From NCBI GenBank assembly GCA_024362935.1, contig JANCRA010000019.1, positions 3,654,501 to 3,718,500 on the forward strand: DNA of 64,000 nt. The letters are read 5' to 3'. Numbering within the stretch: position 1 is the stretch's first letter; each line of letters starts with the position of its first letter. This document shows, piece by piece, positions 10,522-21,700 of the stretch. The position numbers were made by a program, and so were the translations under genes. Origin of the DNA: Setophaga petechia. Its lineage: Eukaryota; Chordata; Aves; Passeriformes; Parulidae. The notes below the pieces were generated by a model that worked only from the letters and a program-made list of their open reading frames with translations, was not told the DNA's origin and did not search any database.

Positions 10522-13500
10522 GTGAGTTCTTATCCTTATTTATATCAAACCATTATATGATAGTGGTGGAAGTTTCAATTTTCAGTTCCCTCACAGGGGT
10601 TAAGAAAAAAACCAAACCCTCTCACCAAACCCAAAAAAATGTGAAGAGACGTGAGTAGAGAAATGCCTTGGTTAATTTGGACTGATACTCAGACATCTGA
10701 ACAGAGAGCTGGAGTTAAGGCACCCCAAGCTCCCCACAGCAGAGCACTGAATTTCAGCTCTCATTTGAACCATTCTGACCCACTAAAAAGTGCTCACATG
10801 CAACCCCAGGCACCCTCCCATAGGGACCCAAAATGGTCTGTTGTTGAGAAGTCATTTTGTAACAGCACTGTGGGAATAGGAGCTGGGATGTGCCATTGCT
10901 TACTGGGAATGCCTGCATCATACCACAAGATATGGATGAACAAAGAGAAGATGTCTTCATACTTCCAAGACATAGCAAGACATCCTGTTAAATCTTTCTG
11001 ATTTTCATTAAAATCAACAAGGAAGAAAGAGTAGTCTTGGAATATGGTGACTGACCCTTCAGTAAACAAACCAGGGAAGTCTCATCAGAAACAAATCCCA
11101 AAGAGGAGGTGCTTGCAGCTGACTGTACATTTTGACTCAATATTTTGGCTCATCCAGCCAAAATATGTGTGTAGCATTTGCTAGCTGTCTGACCCCATCT
11201 ATGTGAGCCTACAAATGCACATAGGTAAGAAGGTGGCAGGAAAATAACTTCCTGCTGTCTTAGGGAAGATGAGCAATGTGTCTTCCTTGGGTGCATTTTA
11301 TTGCTTGATTCCTGCTGTGTATGTCAGTGCTTCAGCATTCCCAAATGACTAAACACAATCTCTGGATATTCACAGCTACATATTTTAACATCAAAACTGA
11401 AACCAAACCTGTAGTGTATACTGCAAAGTCAGAGTGTAGATGGTTTACTACTTATTTGATTTATGAATTTTGTTACCGCAAGCTGTAAGCTGTAAATTCT
11501 GTGTTGTCTCAGTGCGAGTGGGTGTGACTGAGATGCTTTTTGAAAGCCAGTCCCAAAGCAGCTCCCAAGGCCAGATCTGCTGCCTATTCAGAGAGACTGC
11601 AAATGCAGATTCATTTCTGTAGTTGGAATATATGGGGGTTTATGTGCAAGGCAGGGCAATGTATTTGTAGCCTCTCCAGGAGAGGTCGCTAAGAGCAGCA
11701 CTCTTTAGGAGTGTTGCTGGTGCTTCTGTTTATTCCTAAGACATCCCTGTGCTTGATTAACAAAAGTACACTGCTCCTTAGGCCAGGGACCTGCAGTAAC
11801 ACTCACAGCACTGTCTACTGTGCTGCTTGTCTCTCTTTTTCTGTAAAACATACCTAATTATTTTACTTTTGTCTTCTTTGGTAACTGACTGTCTTTAACT
11901 ATCAGGTTTAAACATACATGCTTCCTGAACTGTTAGAATTCCTTGTTTTTCCCTAGGAAACACTCCTTGATGAGAATCCCCTGAAGGCAGGTGATAGTAC
12001 CACCCCCCTCAAGCATAGGTACCCAGACTTCATATAAGTGGATAGTGTGACATCCCTGTACAGTTAGAAGTTTCCATGATGGAGCAGTCATTCTGGCTTT
12101 TTTAGAGTTAACTGTACCCTGATACATAAAGTAATTACATTGATCATATATGAGAAGTTTTGTCACTTTTGTTACATTGACATAGCAGGATTTTAGGAGT
12201 TTGACAGCTAATTCTCATATTTTTATTTTCACCTTTTACAAATTTAATTTGCATCTTTTTATTGGAAAGGAAAAGCACCCTACAAACAACCAACTCAGTA
12301 CCCTTTCTAAATGAATTGGATTTATTGTTACAAACCCTCTCTGAACACTCTGCTCTCTGTATATTCTTTTTGAGGTATTAACAAGGTTTCATTGTTTGAA
12401 TCATTCAGGTTACTTGGGGGTATAAATGCAGCCAGTCCTGTGGCTGATGAGCATTCTCTTATAAAGCTGTATGTAAATCAGCTTCACAACAATTCACGGT
12501 CAGTATGATAGTACTAACCTACTAATCGCAGTAGTTCTGTAGCTCATGCACTAAATCATTAGCAATTCTCCTAAACTACTCAAAATAATTCTTCAAGAAA
12601 GGCTCTGATGGGCTAGAGGGTTTCTGTGGCTCTAATTAGTCTTTTGAATAGACTTCCTGCTGGCTGTGGGCTTTGCCAACTTCTTTTGCTTCTGCACAGC
12701 ACAACTCTTTCCTTTTTTCCCTTTTACGTAGGATTAATATTAATGTGTCCTGTGGAAGTTGGAAACACTGCTTTTGTAAACTACACCTTTATGGTTCCAT
12801 CATCAGTGTATGACTTGTCTGTTGTGTTCTTGACCAAGGAATGAAAGAGGCTTGTACAAAAGCCTGGAAATTATTTCAGGTCTCACAGCCAGCCGCCTCT
12901 GCCTCAGCTCTCTCTGTGGGTGGCTGCTGTTCTGCCCTAAGCACTGCTTGCCAATAACCCTCCCCAGACCCCTCAGCTTTGCTTTTCAAAATGACCACAG
13001 GAAAGGCAGATCTAAATCCTCCTGAAGCTAATGAAAACTTCCCCTTTATAGTGAGCACTGGATTTGGTCCCCTGCCCCTGCCTCTCATTGCTGAACCCTT
13101 TGTCCAGCATTGCCTCACATCTCAGTGACCTAAAGGAAGATCCTGTTTCATCCTGGATAAAAGAAATATGCAATTGCATAAGAACAGTTTCCTCACCTTT
13201 TTTTTTTTTTTGTGGAATTATGTGGAAGTTTCCTTTTTTTTTTTCCTTGTTAATCCATGAGCATTAACTATAATTCAGTTAGAATTATCGATATGAAGGT
13301 ACTTTTCTGCTAAATGCCAAGATCTTCAGTCTGGGTTAGACTAATAACTGTATCTTCATTCATTCTTTTAAGTTTTACTGTTACTATTGCCCTGGGAAAA
13401 TCAGGCCCCATTAGTGGAAGCTCACCCTCTTGAACATAAGAGAAACAGACTTTGATGGCTCTGTTTGCAATGTGCTGGTTTTATATTAAATACTCCATGA

Positions 13501-15584
13501 TTCATATTATAATAAGAAGAGTACAAACTCAGAGTAAAATTTCTAGCTGGATGTAATCAACACTAAAAGCTCTGCTGGCTGTATTTTCACTGCAGATAAC
13601 TTATGGTTACTTTAATTTGTGTTGCAGTCTAGTCCAGAGGTTTCAGATAGCTTTAAGTGACGTTTTTATGTAATTTGAATGTTTATTCAAAGGAGAATTG
13701 GCAGAGAAAGTCATTCACAGCATCCCCATGGAATTTATTTCAGCTGCTTGTGTTCACATAAGAGCATAGCCATTCTAACCAGTTCCTCCCTGTGGCAGCA
13801 AATGCTAAATTCAGCACACCAGTTCATTCTGCTGCTGGAAATGGAGAGCATCTCCTAAGTTCAGCACACCACTATATTTCTGGACACAGGGATGAAAACT
13901 GGAAATTACCTGGGAGAATGGAGAATCTTGTTAGAGGAAAGATCTTTGATAATTGGTAAATGCAGTGACAAATTGTGGGGAGCAGCTGAAAGGAGATGGA
14001 ACATTATATACTATTTACACTTTAATTGCATCTGAAGCACTGATTTTGGGTGGGTACCCAATTACTCCAAAGCTCAAAGAAAGCTGGGTTCAGGCTTTCC
14101 CAAATATGCTTTTCAGTTTCTTCAAACTGCTTTAGAATTAAAGTCCACTTAAAAATTCTGTGCTTGTTTGCTTAGTTTGAGCCAGCAGGTCCATAAGAGA
14201 GCTTTAATGAGGAGGTTGGCTTAGCAATTACAAGCACCTTTCTTCTTAATGTATACAGTGGGGAAATTGATATCAACAATATGCTCTGTACAGCTCAAGA
14301 ACAGCTTTAAAGCACTTGTGCTAGAAAAGAAGAAACAAAAAAGTCTATGATCTTCTCCCAAATACCAAATCATGGTCATTTGGTCTTGTCAGCTAACATG
14401 ATTAAAACCACAAGGCCTGTAATTCTTTTGTTGTAGCTAATATTCAGGGGTTTCTCTCAACTGTTTTTGCAATTTCCGATGGCTTAGAGGGCAGCAGAAC
14501 AAGGGAAGATTACTGCAGAATAGGTAATGCCCTTGCAAACCCAGTGATTTGGATATGTTGCATCAAAACAAGCAAACTTAGCATTATAGAAACTTTTGTC
14601 TGTTCAAGAGAAATAACTCTATACACTGAATTAATGGTTCTTTTCCTTATTTGAATAATTTTGTTCCCCTGCTGCAGTCTGTCATGCTGACTTAAAGTAT
14701 ATAGCTGCCATAGTAATGGGTACAATGTCCTGCTCTTTCTTTATAAATGTTTTCTTTAAGCTATTGAATTATTGTGCTTAGGTAGGATAAGATGAAACAG
14801 AATGTTTTTTCTTGCATTTTTCTCAGCCCCTCCTTCACAGCTAATGCATTTAGTTCTTCTAAAGGGATAATAAACTGGAATAAATGGTGTGATGCAGCAC
14901 ATTCTGGTGAACTTGAAATGACTTGGCAATTGTGTGATAGATACAAAGAATGCACTGTGATATCAGATACCCATAGCCAAGGAGAAATTGAATCTTATTC
15001 AATGCTGAGTCGGAATGGCTGGTGCCTTTTTTGAACTCCACATAAAAGTTAAAGGAATTGATATTTTACCTGGGCATAACAAGAGATTATGCCATATTTA
15101 TAGTCATCAGCTAACTTGGAGCAAAACATACTGGTTGCTGCTGTTCTCCATGCTTCTGTCTCTGAGGAGCATAGTAGACTTCAACTGCATGCTATCTTGG
15201 CATATTTTTTTCAGAACAAGATGAGAAGCCTTATTTCAGCAGAATATCAGCAATATTCCACCTGACTAAAGGAAAGGTTTATGTGTTTGATTGTTTAGTA
15301 GCCAGGTAGACACTAATGAGGGCATAACATTTGCACCAATATTATTAGGTCTGTATCTTTATAGACATCTGCTCACAGCTGGAAGGTTTGTCTCTAAATT
15401 TGGATGGAGAAGCATTACTTAGCATCCTACAAGATGTTCCATTTTAGCAGGAACGTATCTTTAAAATATCTGTTCCAGTTGGAAATTCTCTGTGGCCAAA
15501 ACGATCTCTGAAGTATTAGTTGTATTTTGGGGGGTATGTGGAGTATGTAGGAAGATATGGAAGAACAAGGACAAATGTCAGCTT

Positions 15585-16575
15585 TTCCAAATGAAGGAGG
15601 ATTGAAACTAGAATCAGGGACAAAGGTGAAAGGGATTATAAAGGAGGCAGCCTAACCTTGGTATCCAAAGATACTGAAATTATAAAAGAGTTAGTAAGCA
15701 TCTGGAGGATAATAAACAAGATAAAACCACCATAGATTTGTCAAGAACAAATTATATCAACCAAATTAATTTATTTCACTGACAGGATGACTGATCCAGT
15801 GGGTAAAAAAAGAGGCAGCGCATACAATACGGGTTGACCTTAAAAGGACTTTGAATATAGTCCCAGATGACACAGAAGTACCCAAAGGAAATGTAAACAC
15901 AGGGAAATTAGTAAAAGAGCAACATTGAAAATGAATAATGACATTTTCAGAAGTTTGCTGTCACTTTAGGAGAAGGACATCTGCTGGGATTCTTGAAAGC
16001 TATCCTGAGTTAGACACTGCACTATTTCTCATAGTAACTTAATGGAAGCAATAGAGTGAATACATCCAATTTGTAGATGGTACAAAGGTTGAAATAGTTG
16101 TGGAAAGGAGTGCTTGGAGAGCAGTTTCTAAATAAAAGAAAAGTAGCTCAGTAGCAATGGTAGTAATTGATGTCCAAATGATCTGAAATCAATTACAGGA
16201 AATTCAGTAATTACAAGTGAAAAGTGCTGTAGCAAGGAAGCAAATAGTCAAATAAAAGATGGGAGCATAATTGGATGGATAGAAATATTTTAAAAGAGGA
16301 CCTAGCAGTTGCAGTGAACCACAAACTAATTGAAGTCAGCAATACAATTGTTAGATTGCATTTGACCCTGGAACATCATATGGAAAACCATTAAAACTCA
16401 TTCTCCAGAGGAGGAGACATCTGCCTTAGAGGTTTGCTTGCAGTTTAGGGCAGCAGCATGGGGGTAGATATGCTAACCAGCCTGTCTGGAGTCCAGAGGA
16501 GACACTCAAACATCAGAAAAAGAGAGAAAATGTAACTCATGAGAAAAGGTTGGAAGATTAAAGTTTGCTTAATCA
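15585..16575 (+). mobile_element. Ancient CR1/L3-like LINE remnant
   Basis: Scattered blocks match, in order and on the plus strand, the reverse-transcriptase part of CR1-clade LINEs as I remember them. Examples are TTTGTCAAGAACAAATTATA with ACCAAATTAATTTATTTCACTGACAGG (15738-15786), GATCCAGTGGGTA, the block around CAATTTGTAGATGGTACAAAGG (16068), AGGACCTAGCAGTTGCAGTG and the run GGAGTCCAGAGGAGA to GAGAAAAGGTTGGAAGATTA. Many indels and stops show an old, dead copy. The borders and the exact family are uncertain. Confidence 0.65.
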
Positions 16576-17219
16576 ACTAAAAAGGAAAGGGCCATGATAT
16601 CAGCTGCTCAGTGAGTAATCCTTGCTCACCTTTCTCTGCACACTGACTGTGTGGCCTCTGGAGCATGGGAGAGGGGAACTTGTGGTTGGTGGAGGGCACA
16701 CTGTTAGAAAGCAAGGCACGAAATCTGCCCTGGGGCCTTTGGTCTCCCATTGTGGCAGCATACTTATCTGTACTTTGAGAAGTGAAAGGTGCATTTTTGG
16801 CTGAAGTGGCACACCCTGTACCCCATGAATGCATTGTCTTTGTGTAACTGGGAAGAAAACGTGGAGAACACATCCTTCTAGATGGCATGGCACATCTTCA
16901 TCTGCATGGATTTTGCCCCAGTGGAAGTGCAATACACATAAGTAGCATGCTGGTGGGCAGAGAAATGTGAAACAAGCATTTTTTTTCTTGCTGCGCAGTA
17001 CAGCATTTCATTCAGCTATCTTACAAATTTATTATAAATCAACAGGCTTGAGTTTTTAGAACAACCTTTGGTCCCATCCTCTTCAGAACCCTACTGGCCA
17101 ACCTTGCCCTCTCAAAAGGAGGGGAATTACACAAGTCTCACCTCATTGAATTCCTTCTTTGTCCCAATATTGAAGGTTTTGAAGATTACCAGGCACCACC
17201 AATTTGTGCAATTACCTGC

Positions 17220-17221
<2 letters not shown>

Positions 17222-17251
<30 letters not shown>
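17222..17251 (+). repeat. (AC)15 microsatellite
   Basis: This is an uninterrupted AC dinucleotide run of 30 bp, followed by a slightly degenerate CGCAC. It accounts for the Thr/His and Val/Cys runs in open frames on either strand. Confidence 0.98.
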
Positions 17252-17256
<5 letters not shown>

Positions 17257-18008
17257 TAGACCCATACACCCCTGGATGCACAACTGCATCCATGCTTTCA
17301 CACCCATGAGGTGCCAAACAAAAAAAAAGGTGATTAATTTTTGAAAAGAAGAAAGTAAAATATAATTTTGTTTTGCTTTGTTGTTTCTTAAAAAAATGCT
17401 GCAGCATGAAAAAAAAAAAATTCAAGGTTTCTTGTTTTTAGGCAGTGGTAGCTTGTTAACATGGATATTTAAGTGTTGGGAAAGAGGCAGTTACTGCAAT
17501 CCATTAAATACTGTAATTAGGAAAAAAGTGTGTTTGGTGACCTATATATTATTTTAAATCAACAACAGTACTTCTGAAAATTAAACTGCTGTATCCCATC
17601 ACTGCATCCAAATGAATGCCTTTTCATAGATTAAGAAACCATCTTACAGTTAATGTGGAGGAAAGCAATTTAGCTGTTATGGTAAAGCTTTCCCAGCTCG
17701 AAAGCAGCATTTGAGACCATGTTTGTCTCAGACTCTATCTGGAAAATACAAGCCTTCATCTCTCCATTTGTGAGAGAAGCACATTTTGTCATTTCTGTAG
17801 TGGAGGCTTTAATAGTTTGCTTTTGGAGAACAGGAAGAGAAACTCGTGATTCCTGATTTTGCATTTCCTGATGTTTCTAGAATTCCTTTAAAGCTTCTAT
17901 TATTTTTATTCAGTCCAGGGCACTCAAATGAGCTTCTCCAAACTCTGTTCTATAATGAATTTCGGACATCACTGTTTACCTTCTTAGTTTTCCTGTCTTA
18001 TTAACTAG

Positions 18009-18086
18009 CTCTCTTTCCAAGAATACTGAAGTAGAGCAGAGCAAACTGCTGGCTAGGGCTGCTCCAGCTTTCTTGAAAGGCAAAGG
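18009..18086 (+). CDS. DTNA: DTNA exon: variable region cassette (linker)
   Basis: This 78-nt exon encodes SLSKNTEVEQSKLLARAAPA then FLKGKG, joined by split codons on both sides. The acceptor is a pyrimidine-rich tract ending TTAACTAG and the donor GG|GTAAGT. The stretch from EVEQ to GKG is nearly identical to mammalian alpha-dystrobrevin and is absent from my memory of DTNB, which supports the assignment. The length is a multiple of three with phase 2 at each border, so it is a symmetric cassette. In mammals this variable region upstream of the syntrophin sites is alternatively spliced in muscle and brain; use in this species is inferred. Confidence 0.93.
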
Positions 18087-18695
18087 GTAAGTTAAAGAGA
18101 GAGTATGTTCTTAACTTGCACTAACACAGCTAAACCAAAACATTTTCCTCTATTCCTCCCATTTTTAATGTATTTTATATACATTTTTCCTGAGAAAATT
18201 GTGATAAGCAATTAATCCAGTGAGTTACGTAAGGCATGTTTAAATATATGTATGTACATCTGGACTCATAAGGTCTTAATCAGACACTTCCAAGCAAATC
18301 CAGCTTGTGAATTCAGTGTCATGTATGTTACATATCTATATTAATGGTTTTGTGCAGTATTAAACCTAATAATGCTGACCTCACAATTTGCTGAATTTTT
18401 TCGTAAATGCTATTATACAGCTCCAGAGCTTCAGTCTCTGGCCTGATCTGGCATCTCACTGATTTCTGAGGCTGGCTCTGTCATCAAGTGGGATGCTACC
18501 ATCCTAAATCACTAAATACTAACCATATAAATTACAATAATAACAAAATAATTTCTGCACTTGGCATGTTGTTTCATTTTGATTTTTTTTTTCTAAGAAC
18601 ACTGAAGTATTCATTCCTAGATTCCCATTTCACAATCTTGCTCCTGCTCTCTGTGTCTGTGTGTCTGTCTGGCTCACACCCTGCCCCTGTTGCAG
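18087..18695 (+). other. DTNA intron between the two variable cassettes
   Basis: This short intron of 609 bp is AT-rich until its last 60 bases, which form a CU/UG-rich tract with a UGUCUGUCUGG run (18645-18672) ahead of the acceptor. Confidence 0.85.
18645..18672 (+). promoter_or_regulatory. UGU/CUG-rich intronic splicing tract
   Basis: The tract reads GCTCTCTGTGTCTGTG then TGTCTGTCTGG on the plus strand, about 25-50 bases upstream of the cassette exon at 18696. UGU and YGCU/CUG-type motifs are the known binding preferences of CELF and MBNL splicing factors. The mammalian counterparts of the adjacent exons are reported as mis-spliced in myotonic dystrophy. Binding here is inferred. Confidence 0.5.
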
Positions 18696-18788
18696 GTTGC
18701 AGTACAGCCTGGATGTTGCAGACAGGCTGGCTGATGAACACGTGCTCATCGGGGTCTATGTCAACATGCTGCAGAGCAGCCCCGCACG
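18696..18788 (+). CDS. DTNA: DTNA exon: first syntrophin-binding motif, cassette
   Basis: This 93-nt exon encodes LQYSLDVADRLADEHVLIGV then YVNMLQSSPA with split codons at both ends. It carries the motif RLADEHVLIGVYVNML, which resembles RLDEEHKLIARYAARL in the next exon and DDEHLLIQHYCQSL in dystrophin. These are the paired syntrophin-binding helices of the dystrophin family. The acceptor is CCCCTGTTGCAG and the donor CG|GTTAGT, a slightly weak donor. Length and phase (multiple of three, phase 2 both sides) make it a clean cassette. In mammals, inclusion of this variable-region exon is known to change how many syntrophins one dystrobrevin holds. Confidence 0.96.
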
Positions 18789-21700
18789 GTTAGTGCAGCT
18801 TGGGCACCTTGGGGGCACCCAGCAAAGGGACCTTGCTCAGCCAAGGGCTCTCTCTGTTCCCTTCCTCCTGATGAGCTGGAGCAGCTCTTCATGAGCACTA
18901 ACCTGAAGTGAATGTGTGTGAATATGGGGTGTGTCCTCCCAAAGTTGATGGAAACGAGGCACTGGCTGCTATTCTCTCTACTGAGGCTTGCAAGGTATTG
19001 CCAAATATTGCAAATAATTGCTGAGTTAAGAATGGCTGTGCAAATTGTTTGGGATACTGAGCTCTAGGCAGTGCAGGGATTGGTGGTAGTGCAGAAATCT
19101 TCACACAACAATAACTAAACAAGCCCATGTTTTCAAGGTATTCATTTTTGAGATCATTTATAACTTGTAGCTTCACCTTCCTTGAAAGTTAGAAACTAAT
19201 AGTACATAAATAATTAAATCACAATAATAATTTTCTTACTAACCTAGTGAGAGAAATTCATTTTGATTTTTACATGTCAGGCATTGCTTTTAAATCTGCC
19301 TGATTTCTGCATTGTTTGAATCTTATATACAAATTTGCCCTTCTTTCAGGGCTTTTAAGTGGGTGTCTTGAACATAATTAATTGTTAGAGCTTTGTCTCC
19401 TAAACGAATCCGCTGTCCTGGCACTTGAGATGCTGGCATTGCAGCCTGCCACACCAGGGAAGGGAAATGCTGCCTCAGCTCTTCAGTGCAACAGAATTCC
19501 ATAGACTTTGCAGCCCTGTACCAGCAGAGTGGTGAGCAGTAGATGGCCCTAGAAAATGTGGTGCTGAGCAGAAAACTGTACAATGTTTCTATCAAAACTA
19601 TGATCAGGAGGTTTATTTTGCTCATAGCAAACCCTTCAGTTTCCTGTGCTGCCACTCCAGAATATTTCCTGGGTTAGAAGAGTCTCCATTTACTCCAGTA
19701 TGTAGGAGGCAATAAGCACAACTTCATTTAGGAGAGTGAATGCAATGGTTCTCTGTGGTCTTAAAAAAATTCACTTCTGCATGTAGCCCCTGTTGAAAAT
19801 GGGAGTAATTTGTCATGCCCTGTGGATTAAAAGTCTGCCTTCATTGTCCTGGATCTGCTTCTCTACTCTATAGCCCACTGGAATGTGCCAGTGGTGGATG
19901 GTTGAAAAGGCAAGGTTTTAGTGATGAAAATGAAAACCATTTATCCTAAACAAAAACAGTTTCAAGAGGAATTTCATTCCTGAAGAAGTCCTTCCAGAAA
20001 TCAGGCTTATTGAGGAATATTGACCTGTGGCTGGTTCTTAGAAAGCTGGTTCTTGGGGACATGTGTGACCAGGCATTGCCCACCCATGGCTGAGGATAGG
20101 AATATGCTGTCACTTAGTCTGGTGTGACAGGGAGAAGAAAATGTGGCCCTGGCTATCATGAGTGACTTACTTAATATGATTGTTCAGGAGAGGAGTGAAG
20201 AATGGACATGGTGGTGCTAGGCTGGTTTGGCAGGCATAGCATTTTGGATGCCATGTCTAGGATTCATTTAGCTTAGTGAGGGCTTCCAGTTCCTCCTGAG
20301 ACCTCTTTGTGGGCACCTCCCCTCATCTGTGCTGTTTTCATCCTCCAAATTTTATTCTTTATATTCCATCCTGTTCCCTCAAGGCTTTGAGCCAACATCA
20401 CCAACTCATAGCACCTTTGTTTCCAAATATACATACACAAATCATATGCCATGATATTCAACATTTATTTGGTTTTGAGAAATGAATGGGGGAGTGACTG
20501 ACAACAACCTTAATTGTTTAAACAACTGATGCAAAGCACAGTACATAACATCTGATTACTGACATTAAATCACTGCAGTCACAGCATCCTCAATGAGAAA
20601 CAATCTTAGTTATTTGTATAATTAGATTTTGACAGAAACATAACCTAGAGGGATAGTAGTCTTAGTCAAGCATCAGACCATACTGCATTGCCATTTTCTG
20701 CTTTGTTGGACCGAGATTGCTAGTAGAGAAATAGAATGGTTACATTTTGGTAAAAACAAGAACAAAATCTTGCCATCCTAGAGCTCCTGTGTGAAGCCAG
20801 TTTACAGAGGAGTAGGTGAGACCTCTGCAGGAAGCTCAGCTGCTGCATCTCAAAGTCTGGGGTGGCATCTTCAGGCAAAGCTGATCTCCTCCTGCCCATG
20901 CCCCAGAGTGGCTGGATGCACTTTGCTCAAAACCCACACATTTGTGCCAGGAGGGTGCTGAGTTCAAGTTATTTCACCCTGCATCTTTAGGAGGTTTGGT
21001 AACCTGAGTAAAGCATGCAATTAACCAAAATGAGGTGGCTTCTGCCTTAGGAGAGGCTGCAGCTGGCCAGCTCTGGTGTTCAATCTGCCTGCAAAATGCT
21101 ACCTGCACCTACCCAGACATCAGATAACTCAAGGGCTTCTGGCAGCCAAAGCTGAAAAGAGGAATGATTGTAGCTGGACCTTTATCTGCAAGAAAAACCT
21201 GCAGAGATTCTTTGTGAGCATAATACATAAAATTATCTGAAGAGCTGTATAATAACATCTAAAAACAAAACAAGATTTGATGTTTTTTAGATACTGAGGC
21301 TAATTTATAGCTAATCATCAGTCTAATATAACCCAGTATAACTTTGGTTTTGTTTGAAGTGCAGCTAGTATTTGTATTTTGGACTTTATAGGATATTTTT
21401 AATTCATTTAATTAATTTTCACTGCTTATCTTTATTTTTCATCTCCAGTTATTTGATACTGCATGTAAAAGTACAGATTTTCCTTTCCTTCTACCACAGG
21501 CTAATAAGCTACTTGAGGGTTTCTTAGAAGCCAGTACTCCAGAGCATATTAATAAACAATAGGAAGAATAAATTCATTATTTATAGTAACTATATGGGTA
21601 GAAAAATTAGCCCTTAGCCAGATGTTTTGAATAGTTTAATTTCAAAGTCTTTTTTAGTATTTAAAACCAATATTTGACACTTACTTTAGTTTATCTTTAG

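Larger units (their letters stand above)
10522..18008 (+). other. DTNA intron, 7.5 kb
   Basis: The intron holds an old LINE remnant at about 15585-16575 and an (AC)n microsatellite at 17222-17251. A short direct repeat, TTCAGCACACCA, occurs at about 13811 and 13860. An ATTAAA lies at 11007-11012. The rest is unremarkable AT-rich sequence. Confidence 0.75.
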
